Source: Terricaulis silvestris (GTDB lineage Bacteria > Pseudomonadota > Alphaproteobacteria > Caulobacterales > Aquidulcibacteraceae). Taken from it: a DNA stretch of 64,000 nucleotides. Under the pieces are notes generated by a model. It had not been told where the DNA came from. It ran no database searches and was given only the letters and a program-made list of their open reading frames with translations. The first letter of the stretch is position 1; the number at the start of each line of letters is the position of its first letter. The position numbers and the translations under genes are program-made. Where the stretch lies: contig NZ_CP047045.1 in assembly GCF_009792355.1 (NCBI RefSeq), positions 3,312,501 through 3,376,500 of the forward strand. The letters are read 5' to 3'. This document shows, one piece after another, positions 9,249-19,034 of this stretch.

Positions 9249-10529
9249 ATGGAGATCGCTCTTCTCTTCGGCGTCTTCGCCATCCTGCTCATCGCCGGCG
9301 TCCCAATCGCGTTCGCACTCAGCGCCGCAACACTCGCTACGGTCGTCTATCTCGGCCTGCCGCCGATCGTTGTGGTTCAGCAGGTATCGTCAGGTTTTAA
9401 CAAAGTCTCGCTTCTCGCGATTCCGCTCTTCATCTTCACCGGCGAGTTGATGATGCGCGGCGGTATATCCGACCGGCTCATATCGCTCGCGTCGTCGCTC
9501 GTCGGCCATTTGCGCGGCGGCCTCGGGCAAGTGAGCGTGTTGGCGTCGACAATGTTCGGCGGCGTGTCCGGCTCGGCGCTGGCGGACGTGTCCGCGATCG
9601 GCCCGACCATGATCCCGCAAATGGCCAAGCGCGGCTTCAGCAAGGATTACGCTGTCGATGTCACGATCTCAGCGGCGCTCGTAGCACTACTGCTGCCGCC
9701 GTCGCACAATTTGATCCTGTTCTCCGCCGTCGCCGGCGGCGGCGTTTCGATCGCCGACCTCTTCGCGGCGGGCATCGTTCCCGCGCTTTTGCTGGCGCTC
9801 AGCGTGATGGGCGCCGCGTGGTGGTTGGCGAAAGTACGGGGCTATCCGGTGGAAACCTTCCCCGGGTGGGGCGCTGTGTTGTCACGCCTCGTCGCCGCCA
9901 TTCCCGGCTTGCTGATGATCTTCGTGATCTTCGGGGGCATCCGCGCCGGCATCTTCACTGCTGTCGAAAGCTCGGCCATCGCCGTGCTCTACGCGCTCGC
10001 GGTGATGCTGCTCATTTACCGCACGCTGGGGTGGAAGGATTTCTCGGGCGCCGCCGCGCACGCAGCGCGTGCGTCAGCCACGGTGCTGTTCGTGATTGGC
10101 GCAGCGGGCGCGTTCGGCTGGCTGATCGCCTATCTCGAAATTCCGTCGTTCGTCGTCGAAACTCTGAACAACCTGACAGACGAGCGAAATGTCGCGCTGC
10201 TGCTGATGGTGATCGCGCTTCTGATCATGGGGACATTCCTCGATCTCGCACCCAAGATCATCATCGTGACGCCAATCTTCCTACCGGTCGCGCGCTCCTA
10301 TGGCGTCGAGCCGCTGCACTTTGGCGTCATCATGGTGCTCGCGGGTGGCATCGGGCTCATCATGCCGCCGATCGGCTCGGTGCTGTTCGTCGGCTCGGCG
10401 ATCGGCAAGATTTCGATCGCGGAGGCGATGAAATCGATCTGGCCGTTCTTCATCTCGGCCATCATCGTGTTGCTGCTGGTGACGTTTATCCCCGCGCTAT
10501 CGCTCACACTGCCGGCGCTCTGGAGGTAG
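9249..10529 (+). CDS. dctM: TRAP transporter large permease (DctM family)
   Basis: 426 residues and very hydrophobic, with about a dozen membrane segments, the expected size for DctM. Recognisable blocks are IPLFIFTGELMMRGGISDRLI, MFGGVSGSALADVSAIGPTMIP (the conserved SGSA-AD-A/S-G motif) and PIGSVLFVGSAIGKIS. It forms the transport channel with DctQ and closes the operon 6915-10529. Confidence 0.95.
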   Translation: MEIALLFGVFAILLIAGVPIAFALSAATLATVVYLGLPPIVVVQQVSSGFNKVSLLAIPLFIFTGELMMRGGISDRLISLASSLVGHLRGGLGQVSVLASTMFGGVSGSALADVSAIGPTMIPQMAKRGFSKDYAVDVTISAALVALLLPPSHNLILFSAVAGGGVSIADLFAAGIVPALLLALSVMGAAWWLAKVRGYPVETFPGWGAVLSRLVAAIPGLLMIFVIFGGIRAGIFTAVESSAIAVLYALAVMLLIYRTLGWKDFSGAAAHAARASATVLFVIGAAGAFGWLIAYLEIPSFVVETLNNLTDERNVALLLMVIALLIMGTFLDLAPKIIIVTPIFLPVARSYGVEPLHFGVIMVLAGGIGLIMPPIGSVLFVGSAIGKISIAEAMKSIWPFFISAIIVLLLVTFIPALSLTLPALWR

Positions 10530-10534
10530 CGCCG

Positions 10535-11041
10535 CTATTCTGAGTAATCGCGCCCACGCCAGAGATTGGCGGGACATGAAGCGTTCCAGACGCCGAGCCC
10601 CGCCACGCGCGCCGCTGCTTCCTCTTCGGCATACGCGCCACCGCTATCGCGCGGCACTTCGCGGGCCCAGCCGTTGGTGACCATGTATTCGCCGAGGTCC
10701 GCGCCCTCCACCGAGCATTGCGCGATATCGCGCCCGCTGGAGTCCGGCGCATCGCTGATGCGACAGCTCACCTGGTTCGATCGTGTAATCTGCCGCAGTG
10801 CGTCCGCGGCGCCCCGATAGACATTGACGTCACCGCACATGCTGCCCTGCCCCGGCGTCGCAACCCCATCGAAGCGAATACGCCGCTGACCGATCCGGAT
10901 CGTGCTGCCGTCACTCACCGTGGCGACGCCAACAATCTCAGAGACAACACCGGAGTCCGCCATCATCGGCTCAGCCTGCTTCGCCGGCTCCGGCGTGCAG
11001 GCCGCCAGCACCGCAACCAGTGCGGCAGACGCGTATCTCAT
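10535..11041 (-). CDS. Thermonuclease (SNase)-like lipoprotein
   Basis: 168 residues from the ATG at 11041. This start gives a lipoprotein signal MRYASAALVAVLAAC with lipobox LAAC. The body resembles the OB-fold of staphylococcal nuclease: VSDGSTIRIGQRRIRFDGVATPG, GDVNVYRGAADALRQI, GADLGEYMVTNGWARE and YAEEEAAARVAGLGVW. SNase catalytic arginines and acids are only partly evident, so nuclease activity is uncertain. It is convergent with dctM, with only 5 bases between the stops. Confidence 0.7.
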   Translation of the reverse strand: MRYASAALVAVLAACTPEPAKQAEPMMADSGVVSEIVGVATVSDGSTIRIGQRRIRFDGVATPGQGSMCGDVNVYRGAADALRQITRSNQVSCRISDAPDSSGRDIAQCSVEGADLGEYMVTNGWAREVPRDSGGAYAEEEAAARVAGLGVWNASCPANLWRGRDYSE

Positions 11042-11265
11042 ACGAGCGCCCACTATGTCCTCACGGCTCACAAAACCCGCTTACACCAACTGGGCCAACC
11101 AGACAGCATGAAGCGGCACGCATGGAATTCATGCACGCCGCTTTCAGCGGCGCAAAGCCAGACAGGTGGGCGCTCGCGCGCCACTTCGTTGAACCGTAGG
11201 GCGAAACCGGAAAATGGCCTTACGTCCGTCCGAACGACGCCGCTGTAGGTCAGAAGCGCTGGATC

Positions 11266-12150
11266 CTAGCGCGAACTCCGCAGCAAATCGCGGTTGCGTT
11301 CCGCGACTTCGTAATACCGGGGCGAAGCCGTAACCGCGGCCGCGAGCAGACGGTCGGCGACGGCGATGTCGCCGCGGCGGGCCGCAGCAATGGCGACATT
11401 GTTCAGAGCCGCGGGAAGATCTTCCTCGCTCACGCCCGCGAGCGCCGCGTCGTAAGCACCCGTCATTGCGAGCGCAATGCGACGATTGCTTGCGGCGGCG
11501 ACGAGATTTGGTTTGAGCCGAAGCGCTTCGTTGAAAGCTGGAATTGCGGACGCCGGGGAGCCGCGCTGCAGCAGCGACATGCCCTTGTTGTTGTGAATGC
11601 CGGCTTCATTCGGCGCGGCGGCAATTGCGGCCGCCCACGCCGCGTCGGCGGCGTCCCACTCGCTGCGGGTATCGGCAACGACGCCAAGACCGTTCCAGGC
11701 GCGCCAGAGCGCCGGGTTTGCGTCCACCGCAAGCCGGAGCTGGGCGCCGGCCGCTTCCATGTCGCCGGACATGAGATGCGCAAGGCCCAAGCCTTGGAGC
11801 GCGGCGGCGTTGTTGGCGTCACGTTCGAGAATGGTCTGGAAGTAGACACGAGCAGAGGCGAAGTCGGCTTCGCCGAGAGCGCCCTCACCCATCCCGAGGC
11901 GCGCTTGAGTGTTGTCGCGCTCGACGCTGAGGATCAGCCGATACTTAACACAAGCTTCGTCGAATTGTTGGCTCGCGAGCGCCTGATCGGCTTCGCTTAG
12001 AATGCGCGAGACTACGGCGCCATCGACGCGGCTTCGTCGCGTGGGCTCCTGGATCGTTTCGTTGTATGAACACGCGGCATGCGCTGCCGGAGCAATCGCG
12101 AGCATCGCGATGCCGGCGGCAGCCGCCATTCCAAACTGATGCAATTTCAT
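11266..12150 (-). CDS. tadD: TPR protein of the Tad pilus locus (TadD-like)
   Basis: 294 residues from the ATG at 12150. Signal peptide MKLHQFGMAAAAGIAMLAIAPAAHAAC, with a cysteine right after AHAA that could be a lipidation site or a plain cleavage site. The rest is a run of tetratricopeptide repeats (for example AALQGLGLAHLMSGDMEAAG and AGIHNNKGMSLLQRGSPASA). TadD proteins are outer-membrane-associated TPR lipoproteins needed for secretin assembly. It is the last gene of the operon, immediately after tadC. Confidence 0.85.
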   Translation of the reverse strand: MKLHQFGMAAAAGIAMLAIAPAAHAACSYNETIQEPTRRSRVDGAVVSRILSEADQALASQQFDEACVKYRLILSVERDNTQARLGMGEGALGEADFASARVYFQTILERDANNAAALQGLGLAHLMSGDMEAAGAQLRLAVDANPALWRAWNGLGVVADTRSEWDAADAAWAAAIAAAPNEAGIHNNKGMSLLQRGSPASAIPAFNEALRLKPNLVAAASNRRIALAMTGAYDAALAGVSEEDLPAALNNVAIAAARRGDIAVADRLLAAAVTASPRYYEVAERNRDLLRSSR

Positions 12151-12152
12151 GG

Positions 12153-13088
12153 TCACGATCCTGTCCCAACTTGAAAGAGGATGCGGACGAAGCGGATGAC
12201 GATGGGCGTGAAGATGATGCCCATGAGGCACGGGAAGATGAAGAACACCAACGGGATAGCGATCTTAATCGGTAACTCGGCCGCCTTGTGTTCGGCCTCG
12301 ATCAAACGCGTCTTACGCAACTCCTCCGCATAAACACGCAACGTCAGCGCAAGTCCGGCGCCAAGCTGATCCGATTGAATAACAAGCGTCAGGAACGTCT
12401 TCAGGCGATCGTCGGGCACGCGTTCACCAAGATGGCGGAGCGCCTCCGCACGGCTCGAACCCGCCTGCATTTCCAGGAGTGTGATCTGAAGCTGCTCGCT
12501 CAAGATTGGATGGACGTGCTTCAGTTCGTTGCCGACGCGCTGCAGACCCTGGCTCAGCGATGAACCGGCCTCCATGCAGACGACGAGCAAGTCGATCGCA
12601 TCGGGCAGCGCAAGCCGGACGTCCCGCATGCGTTCCGAGACGCGCGCCTTGACGATCATAACCGGCGCAAACAGGCCGACCGCTGCGCCAAAAACGACGA
12701 GAACAGAGCCGATCAGGGCATTGTCCACCTGGAGCAGCAGCAGTCCGAAGCCGGCGGCAAATCCAAGTGCAAGCGCGAGCAGAACGCGCACGGCGGTGAA
12801 TATTTCAACAGCCTTGTCTGCGTAGATGCCGGCACGCAGCAGCTGCATGCGCAACGCGCCAACTTCTGCTTCCGTGCTCGACTTGTTCGAGCGCAGCCGT
12901 TCGCCGACGCTGACCAGCCACGACAAGCCGTGATCGGAGACGCCGGTGCTGGAGTCACGGCGGCCGCCCGCGGCCAGCGATAGGCGTCGGCGGACGCTTT
13001 CGTCGGCGAGATAGATCATCGCCAGCGCCACGGCAAACAGCGCCAGTGAGAGACCGATAACAAAAGAAAGGGTCGAACCGCTCAGCAT
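12153..13088 (-). CDS. tadC: Tad pilus inner-membrane platform protein TadC
   Basis: 311 residues of the type II secretion F family. There is an N-terminal membrane segment, a central pair (about residues 100-140), the cytoplasmic F domain with LPDAIDLLVVCMEAGSSLSQGLQRVG and a C-terminal hydrophobic pair (PIKIAIPLVFFIFPCLMGII). With TadB it forms the platform on which the CpaF/TadA ATPase works. It lies 8 bases after tadB. Confidence 0.93.
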   Translation of the reverse strand: MLSGSTLSFVIGLSLALFAVALAMIYLADESVRRRLSLAAGGRRDSSTGVSDHGLSWLVSVGERLRSNKSSTEAEVGALRMQLLRAGIYADKAVEIFTAVRVLLALALGFAAGFGLLLLQVDNALIGSVLVVFGAAVGLFAPVMIVKARVSERMRDVRLALPDAIDLLVVCMEAGSSLSQGLQRVGNELKHVHPILSEQLQITLLEMQAGSSRAEALRHLGERVPDDRLKTFLTLVIQSDQLGAGLALTLRVYAEELRKTRLIEAEHKAAELPIKIAIPLVFFIFPCLMGIIFTPIVIRFVRILFQVGTGS

Positions 13089-13096
13089 ATCGCCCT

Positions 13097-14059
13097 CTAA
13101 ATCTTGAAGTTGACCATGCGCCAGATCATGATCGTACCGATGACAAGCAGGATCGGCGGGGCGGTCATCATCGGCGCGAACAACGGATCGTTGGCGACCA
13201 GGCCGTAGAATTCAGGACGGAGCAGGCTCAGGATCGCGAACAGGAAGATCGGCAACGCGACAAGGACCATACACGAAAGCCGGCCCTCGGCGGTGAGCGC
13301 TGATACCTTCTTGCGCAAGGTGGCCTTGTCACGGATCACGTCCGACAACTTCAAAAACACTTCGGCGAGGTTGCCGCCGGTTTCGCGCGTAATCTGAATT
13401 GCCGCCACAAACAGGTGAAGCTCGGCTGTCGGGAAGCGCTGCACCATGTTGGTGAGCGCCTCATCGCGGTCGAGACCGAACGCCATTTCGTCGATCGCGA
13501 TGCCGAATTCGCTTCCAATCGGATCGGGCGCTTGTTCGGCGACAATGCCGAGCGCCACGGGGATGGGGTGACCCGCCTGCAAGCTACGCGCGACGAGATC
13601 GACGGCGTTGGGGAACTGGTCGAGGAAGGCTTTCCTGCGGCCGTTGGCGCTCATGGCGATGACGCCGAATGGAATGCCGAAGCCGGCCATGGCGCCGAAC
13701 ACCAGCGCCAGAATAAACGGCGCGCCGGTGATGGTGACCAGCAGAATGAACAGCAACGACAGGCCGCCACTCAGACCCAGCAACGCAATGGGCGAGATCT
13801 TGGCTCGCGCCATCCACAGCATTTGCGCAAGCCATGGCGCGCGGCCGGTGATGGCGCGCGAAAGCGGCCCGCCTTCCCGCTCCTTCATGAGCGAAAGCGC
13901 GGCCTTGGGATCGTTGCGCTGGGCGATCACGGCCAGGCGGCGATTGATTTCGCGCGATTCCGGAGAGACGGAGCGCACAAACAGCCACACACCCTCAACG
14001 GCGAGTACGACCGCCACGAAGATGAAAGCGTAAACGATGTAGGCGAAGGCTCCCGACAT
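13097..14059 (-). CDS. tadB: Tad pilus inner-membrane platform protein TadB
   Basis: 320 residues. N-terminal anchor (FAYIVYAFIFVAVVLAVEGVWLFV), two central segments (residues about 90-135), F-family domain FPNAVDLVARSLQAGHPIPVALGIVA with RETGGNLAEVFLKLSDVIRDK, and a C-terminal hydrophobic pair. It is the paralogous partner of TadC. It lies 9 bases after cpaF in the operon. Confidence 0.93.
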   Translation of the reverse strand: MSGAFAYIVYAFIFVAVVLAVEGVWLFVRSVSPESREINRRLAVIAQRNDPKAALSLMKEREGGPLSRAITGRAPWLAQMLWMARAKISPIALLGLSGGLSLLFILLVTITGAPFILALVFGAMAGFGIPFGVIAMSANGRRKAFLDQFPNAVDLVARSLQAGHPIPVALGIVAEQAPDPIGSEFGIAIDEMAFGLDRDEALTNMVQRFPTAELHLFVAAIQITRETGGNLAEVFLKLSDVIRDKATLRKKVSALTAEGRLSCMVLVALPIFLFAILSLLRPEFYGLVANDPLFAPMMTAPPILLVIGTIMIWRMVNFKI

Positions 14060-14068
14060 TCTTTACCC

Positions 14069-15463
14069 CTACGCCATCTGCAATTCGGCCGGGATTGGAA
14101 TGCCCAGCGCCTCGAAGCTGCGCAGGAAGTTCGGCCGGACGCCTGTCAGCAGGAAGCGGCCTTGCACGCGCCCGCTGGCGTCGACGCCAGTTTGTTCGAA
14201 GCGATAGATCTCCTGCATGGTGATCACCTCGCCCTCCATGCCATCGATCTCTTGAACGCTGACAATGCGGCGCGTGCCGTCCGGGAAGCGCTTAATCTGA
14301 ATGACGACGTTGATGGCGCTCGCGATCTGCGCGCGCATCGACTTCGTCGGCAGGTCAATGCCAGCCATGCCGATCATCTGTTCGATACGTGCGAGCGCAT
14401 CGCGCGGCGTGTTGGCGTGAACAGTGGTGATCGAACCGTCATGACCAGTGTTCATCGCCTGCAGCATATCGAACGCCTCGCCGCCGCGCACTTCGCCCAG
14501 GATGATGCGGTCCGGCCGCATCCGCAGCGCATTCTTCACGAGGTGGCGTTGTGTAACTTCGCCCTTGCCTTCGATATTCGGTGGGCGGGTTTCGAGACGC
14601 GCCACGTGACGCTGCTGGAGCTGCAATTCGGCGGCGTCTTCGATGGTGACGATACGCTCGCTGTGGCTGATGAAATGCGAGAGCGCGTTGGTCAGCGTCG
14701 TCTTGCCGGTGCCGGTGCCACCAGAGACGACAATGTTCAGCCGTGCGCGCACCATGCCCGCCAGGAGCGCAGCGCCGCTGCTCGTGACCGAGCCGATTTC
14801 GACGAGACGATCAAGGTTGAACGGAATTTTCGAGAATTTGCGGATCGACAGCAGTGGACCGTCCAACGCCACCGGCTGAACCACGGCGTTGACGCGCGAG
14901 CCGTCGGGCAGGCGGGCGTCCACCATCGGTTGGGATTCATCGACGCGGCGGCCAACGCGATCCACGATGCGCTCGATGACGCGCAGCAAGTGATCGTTGT
15001 CGGCAAAGCGCACGTTGGTGAGCTCGATAACGCCGGCGCGTTCGACGTACACTTCGCGATAGGTGTTTGCGAGAATGTCCGACACCGTCGGATCGCGCAG
15101 CAGCGGTTCGAGCGGACCGAACCCTTTGAGCTCATCGATGAGGTCGTCGGTCAAGCGAACTTTTTCGCCTGAGTTTAAGGGCAGTCCTTCCTGCATCAGC
15201 AGATCGGTGATGGCGCGATCGACTTCCGGGCGAAGCTGCTCAGGCGGAATTCGGTCCAGCGACGACAGATTCATTTTCTGAATCAGGGCGCGGTGAATGC
15301 GCGCTTTGAGATTAAGATAGGCCTCGGCTTCGGCGTCTTCGGCTTGCGCGGCTGGAGTCGGCGCGGCGAACTGCGCCATCACTGAAGGTGCATTAGCGGC
15401 GGGTGGGACGTTTTGGCCGCCACCGCCAGCCAACTTGGCACGATCCGTAAAGGAAAGACGCAT
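14069..15463 (-). CDS. cpaF: Tad pilus assembly ATPase CpaF/TadA
   Basis: 464 residues. Hexameric type II/IV secretion ATPase powering pilin extrusion. Walker [11 protein letters not shown] is near residue 243, the Asp box is [10 protein letters not shown], Walker B is [19 protein letters not shown] and the His box is [18 protein letters not shown]. The N-terminal 60 residues are a low-complexity linker ([14 protein letters not shown]). It overlaps functionally with tadB/tadC downstream and cpaE three bases upstream. Confidence 0.97.
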   Translation of the reverse strand: MRLSFTDRAKLAGGGGQNVPPAANAPSVMAQFAAPTPAAQAEDAEAEAYLNLKARIHRALIQKMNLSSLDRIPPEQLRPEVDRAITDLLMQEGLPLNSGEKVRLTDDLIDELKGFGPLEPLLRDPTVSDILANTYREVYVERAGVIELTNVRFADNDHLLRVIERIVDRVGRRVDESQPMVDARLPDGSRVNAVVQPVALDGPLLSIRKFSKIPFNLDRLVEIGSVTSSGAALLAGMVRARLNIVVSGGTGTGKTTLTNALSHFISHSERIVTIEDAAELQLQQRHVARLETRPPNIEGKGEVTQRHLVKNALRMRPDRIILGEVRGGEAFDMLQAMNTGHDGSITTVHANTPRDALARIEQMIGMAGIDLPTKSMRAQIASAINVVIQIKRFPDGTRRIVSVQEIDGMEGEVITMQEIYRFEQTGVDASGRVQGRFLLTGVRPNFLRSFEALGIPIPAELQMA

Positions 15464-15466
15464 GAC

Positions 15467-16645
15467 CTATCTCGCGAGCTGGCGCTGGGCGCGTGGATAC
15501 TGTTTGCTCTCGATCATCTGGGTGATCTCGTTGCACAACGGGCGAAGCTCTTTGGCGAAGCGCGTGTTCGGCGCGGTTTCCCAGATCATCCGGCCGCGAT
15601 CGCAAGCGAGGCGTACGGCGGGATCTTCGCAGATCGAGCCAATGACGGTGGAACCCAGGGCACGGCGGGCTTGGTCGACGATGTCGTTTCCGTCGAGCAC
15701 GCTGTTAAGTCGATTGAACGCGAGCGACCAACGGCCGGGCTCGACATTCATTTCAGCGGCTGCGTCGAGTACACGCCGCGCACCGGCTACGCCACGCACG
15801 GCCGCGGTCGACACCATCATGAGATGATCGGCGCGCCGGAGCAGCGTGCCGGTCCAGTCGGTCCAGGCGCCAGGCAATTCCACGATAACGAGGTCGTAGT
15901 TGCCGACGGCGACATCGACGATCGAGAGCGCGACATTGGCATCGATCGCATCCAGCGGCACGACCTTGGACGGTGCACAAAGCACATGAACGCCGCTGCG
16001 ATGGCGCTCCATCAGACCGTCAAGGAAGTGGCTGTCGAGGCGCTTCGGCGTCCGCAGGATTTCGGTGATGTCCTTGCGCGGCTGGATATCCATCGCCAGC
16101 GCGGCGTCGCCGAGTTGAAGATCGAGATCGAGAATCGCGACCTTCAGCGGTTCCAACCGATCGCCGCGTTTGCTGCGCGGCGGGTTGGCGAAATGGCCGG
16201 CGATGTTCACAGCCAGCGTCGTGGCGCCCACGCCGCCGGCGGCCTTTACGACGCCGAGTACGAACCCATTGGAGTCGCCATTCTGACCAGGGCCGATCGA
16301 TTCACCAAGTGATGTGAGAATCTGTTCGTGATTCACCGGAAGCGAAAGCACGTCCCGCGCGCCGGCGCGGAACAGACGCCGCACGTCTTCCGGTGACGCG
16401 TCTGCACCGGCGATGACGATGATCTCAGCGGATGGACAGCCTTCGCGCGCCGCTTGCAGATCCTGCAGCGCGGTGTCAGTCCGCAACGCCTCCAGCACAA
16501 CGACGTTGGCGTCATGCAGAATGGAATCATTGGCGACGACGCCCGACCAGTGGACGAGACGCGCACGATACGTAGCCGCCGCCGCCTTCACCGCGGACAG
16601 CAGGTCTTCGTCATACAATCGTGCTGCGATGCGAATTTCCGCCAT
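15467..16645 (-). CDS. cpaE: Pilus localisation ATPase CpaE/TadZ
   Basis: 392 residues. The N-terminal ~125 residues form a degenerate receiver-like domain (IIVIAGADASPEDVRRLFRAGARDVLSLP), followed by a MinD/ParA-type ATPase with the atypical P-loop KAAGGVGATTLAVNIAGHF, where the usual second lysine of the deviant Walker A is Ala. In Caulobacter, CpaE marks the pole for pilus assembly. It sits between the pseudopilin genes and cpaF. Confidence 0.93.
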   Translation of the reverse strand: MAEIRIAARLYDEDLLSAVKAAAATYRARLVHWSGVVANDSILHDANVVVLEALRTDTALQDLQAAREGCPSAEIIVIAGADASPEDVRRLFRAGARDVLSLPVNHEQILTSLGESIGPGQNGDSNGFVLGVVKAAGGVGATTLAVNIAGHFANPPRSKRGDRLEPLKVAILDLDLQLGDAALAMDIQPRKDITEILRTPKRLDSHFLDGLMERHRSGVHVLCAPSKVVPLDAIDANVALSIVDVAVGNYDLVIVELPGAWTDWTGTLLRRADHLMMVSTAAVRGVAGARRVLDAAAEMNVEPGRWSLAFNRLNSVLDGNDIVDQARRALGSTVIGSICEDPAVRLACDRGRMIWETAPNTRFAKELRPLCNEITQMIESKQYPRAQRQLAR

Positions 16646-16647
16646 CG

Positions 16648-17226
16648 CTAAACTCCCGCGCCGTTTTGGTCTTCGCCAATAAGCGTCGCGTCGAACCCCG
16701 GCATGGGCGCTACGCCGAAGCCGAGCAGATCGTCGATGGCGATGAAGTCGTAGGTCATCCCAGTCAGCCGCACGGTTATCAGCGGAACAGGAGCGCCTCG
16801 ACCGACATAGCCGAGCCCAGAACCACGAAGCACCACCTGCACGTTCTGTGCCTCTATCTCTGGCGCGAACTGCTGCATGCGGGCGACGAGCGCGTTAAGC
16901 ACAGCTGACTGACAAGCACCGGAGGGCGAGCCAGCATTGCACGTGATCGTCCACGTGCTCGATCCAGACACCGAGGCGCAGTTTGTGCCAGCGGTGGCTG
17001 ACGTGGCTACGCCGCAGTCGGAAATGCCGGTCACGACCGGCCCACGGGTCGCGATGTAGCGCGCGCCAACACTCGTTGCGGTCTCGGCGGCGTTGTATTG
17101 GTGAAAGGCGATGCCGAATTCAATCAAGCCGAACGTCAGCACCATCAGCAACATGAAGACGAGCGTGTACTCGATCATCACGACACCGGACTCGTTGTCG
17201 GCAAATCTCTTTACGGGGCGCTTCAT
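16648..17226 (-). CDS. TadE/F-like minor pseudopilin
   Basis: 192 residues from the ATG at 17226, two bases after the previous stop, with GGGGAA upstream as SD. The N-terminus has a short basic leader, then NESG/VVMIEYTLVFMLLMVLTFGLIEFG. This is a prepilin-peptidase site (after Gly) with Glu at +5 and Tyr at +6, followed by one hydrophobic helix. The remaining periplasmic part has paired cysteines (ISDCG, TNCAS, ITCNAG). It is a minor component of the Flp pilus. Confidence 0.88.
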   Translation of the reverse strand: MKRPVKRFADNESGVVMIEYTLVFMLLMVLTFGLIEFGIAFHQYNAAETATSVGARYIATRGPVVTGISDCGVATSATAGTNCASVSGSSTWTITCNAGSPSGACQSAVLNALVARMQQFAPEIEAQNVQVVLRGSGLGYVGRGAPVPLITVRLTGMTYDFIAIDDLLGFGVAPMPGFDATLIGEDQNGAGV

Positions 17227-17228
17227 CG

Positions 17229-17714
17229 CTATTCCCCGATCCAAATCTGCTGGTGTGTGGCTTGGAGATTGATCGCGCCAACACCGATGATCGTCAGCAG
17301 GCCGAGATCAACATAAGGCGCGCTGGCCTGAACTTGGATGATCGGCATCTGCGTGCGGCCGCGATACGTGCCCGCCGAGTTGTCGACGCACTCTGCGATC
17401 GAGACCGCCACAGTGTTGGCGTCGGCCCAATTCGGCAACAACGCCGTGCCGCCGGAGGTCCGGCCCGTGACCGCCAGATTGCGCGCCGCTGTGGCGGCCG
17501 ATGCGTTAACCGCGCAGCCTGTCATCGGCACGCGCGCCAGGTAGCGGCCGGCGTCGCGCACGCCCTTCTCCATCACGTGGTACTGCCGCATCGCGTTGGC
17601 GAACTCGGCCATGCCGCACATGAGAAAGACCAGCAGCGGCGCGACGAGTGCGAACTCGACTATCGCCGCGCCGTCGCGGTCCTTGAAGAAACGGAGAGCG
17701 GCGCGCTGCTTCAT
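17229..17714 (-). CDS. tadE: TadE-like minor pseudopilin
   Basis: 161 residues. A short leader ends at KDRDG/AAIVEFALVAPLLVFLMCGMAEF, a TadE-type processing site with Glu +5, then one membrane helix and MRQYHVMEKGVRDAGRYLARVP, typical of TadE. Its start overlaps the tadG stop by 4 bases, so the two are co-translated. Confidence 0.9.
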   Translation of the reverse strand: MKQRAALRFFKDRDGAAIVEFALVAPLLVFLMCGMAEFANAMRQYHVMEKGVRDAGRYLARVPMTGCAVNASAATAARNLAVTGRTSGGTALLPNWADANTVAVSIAECVDNSAGTYRGRTQMPIIQVQASAPYVDLGLLTIIGVGAINLQATHQQIWIGE

Positions 17715-19024
17715 CGATAGAGCTGCACGATATCGTGTAGGACGCCGTCATCGTCGCCGAGCTGCACGATGTCGACGATCTCGCCCATGATCTCGACGCC
17801 GGAGGGGTCGTTGACGGGCTCGGTCAGAAACACCTTCAAATACGTCAGCGGCCGGACCGACATGCTGCCGTGAACATTTTCATCGAGGCAGTTCACAACC
17901 GCCACGTAGATGATGCGCCGGTCGGCCAGTTCGTTTGCGGCGTTTGCGGGAGACTGCAGATCGAGCCCGTGGGCAATCTCGTATTCGTACTGCTCAAAGC
18001 GCGTGTAGCCCGACGTAGACGCGGTGCAGCCCGCCGGCTTCGGAACGCTGGAACTCGCGAAGTTTGCGCTCCAATAGGCGTTGCAGTTCCAATGGCCGTT
18101 GCCAAACCGGTTGGCGGGGCCAGTGAAAACGAGGTCCCGCGGCATGGCGCGGACGTTCACATCCGGCGCGAAAGTGGGATTGTTGCTGGCGTTCCCGAAG
18201 CCGGGGTTCTGATAGATGCCGAAGCGCACATTGAGAGCGTTGCTGGCGCCATTCTTAGCGCCGGGCTCCGTCGTGACGGACCGTCCGTAGCAAATGTTGC
18301 CGCCGTTGATGGAGGCGAGCGCGTCGCGGAGCGCATTCGCGCCGCTGCCGTTGACTTCCAGATACCCAAAGTTTCCTGGCGCCCAGGATGCACCGGCGCC
18401 GCCTTGATGCAGGAATTTGATCTGGCGGCCGCGCCACACGTCGATATCAAAAGAAGCGCCGGGATTGCCTTGCTCGGCGGGATTGCAGATCATCATGGGT
18501 GGCGCGCGGCAGATCGCTTGATTGCACCCCGCGACCGCGTCGGTCGAAATGTTGATGCTCGGCGTCGCGCCAACAGCAAGCAGAAACGTGTTTGAGTGCG
18601 ATAGCGGCGCCGTCGTCACTTCTACGAAGCGCGCCAACAGTGGGTCCGTGGTGACGAAGGCGCCAGTGATCGGGGAATTGTCGCTGGACGGCAGACCACT
18701 GAGAAAGCGGACGCTGGAGAAGGAGACTGGCCCCGGCCCAGTGGAAGCAAACCGCTGCGAGTTCTCCACGAGATTCGCAATCGCAGTGTTGGCGCGGGCA
18801 ATGGCGCTTGGCGTGCCGTCAAGCTGCGAAGCTGCCGCGAGCGCCAGGGCGTCGGCGCCGGCTTGCGCTTCCGATCGAACGATCATTGCACGCGAAACAT
18901 CGACGGCGAGGCCGACGATGCCGAACGTCACGGTCGCTGTGAGGGCGACATAGATCGCAACCGCACCGCGCTCTGCCTGGGCAAACCGCGCCGCAATCGA
19001 ACGGAGGGCCGTGCGGGCGGTCAT
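17711..19024 (-). CDS. tadG: TadG-like pilus assembly protein
   Basis: 437 residues. The N-terminus AERGAVAIYVALTATVTFGIVGLAVDVSRAMIVRSEAQAGADALALAAASQL is the TadG signature: a pseudopilin-like helix without the +5 Glu, then the A-D-A-LA-A-A block. The long periplasmic domain contains several cysteines (AGCNQAICRAPPMMICNP) and ends with a beta-rich part. Full-length TadG usually carries a von Willebrand A domain. I see no clear metal-site DxSxS here, so this looks like a short or divergent form. Confidence 0.85.
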   Translation of the reverse strand: MTARTALRSIAARFAQAERGAVAIYVALTATVTFGIVGLAVDVSRAMIVRSEAQAGADALALAAASQLDGTPSAIARANTAIANLVENSQRFASTGPGPVSFSSVRFLSGLPSSDNSPITGAFVTTDPLLARFVEVTTAPLSHSNTFLLAVGATPSINISTDAVAGCNQAICRAPPMMICNPAEQGNPGASFDIDVWRGRQIKFLHQGGAGASWAPGNFGYLEVNGSGANALRDALASINGGNICYGRSVTTEPGAKNGASNALNVRFGIYQNPGFGNASNNPTFAPDVNVRAMPRDLVFTGPANRFGNGHWNCNAYWSANFASSSVPKPAGCTASTSGYTRFEQYEYEIAHGLDLQSPANAANELADRRIIYVAVVNCLDENVHGSMSVRPLTYLKVFLTEPVNDPSGVEIMGEIVDIVQLGDDDGVLHDIVQLYR

Positions 19025-19034
19025 CTACGCTGGA

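Noticed and set aside
13415-15172. 585-codon plus-strand open frame across tadB and cpaF
   Set aside because: Antisense shadow of two clearly conserved genes. Its composition (Arg, His, Asp rich) is typical of such shadows.
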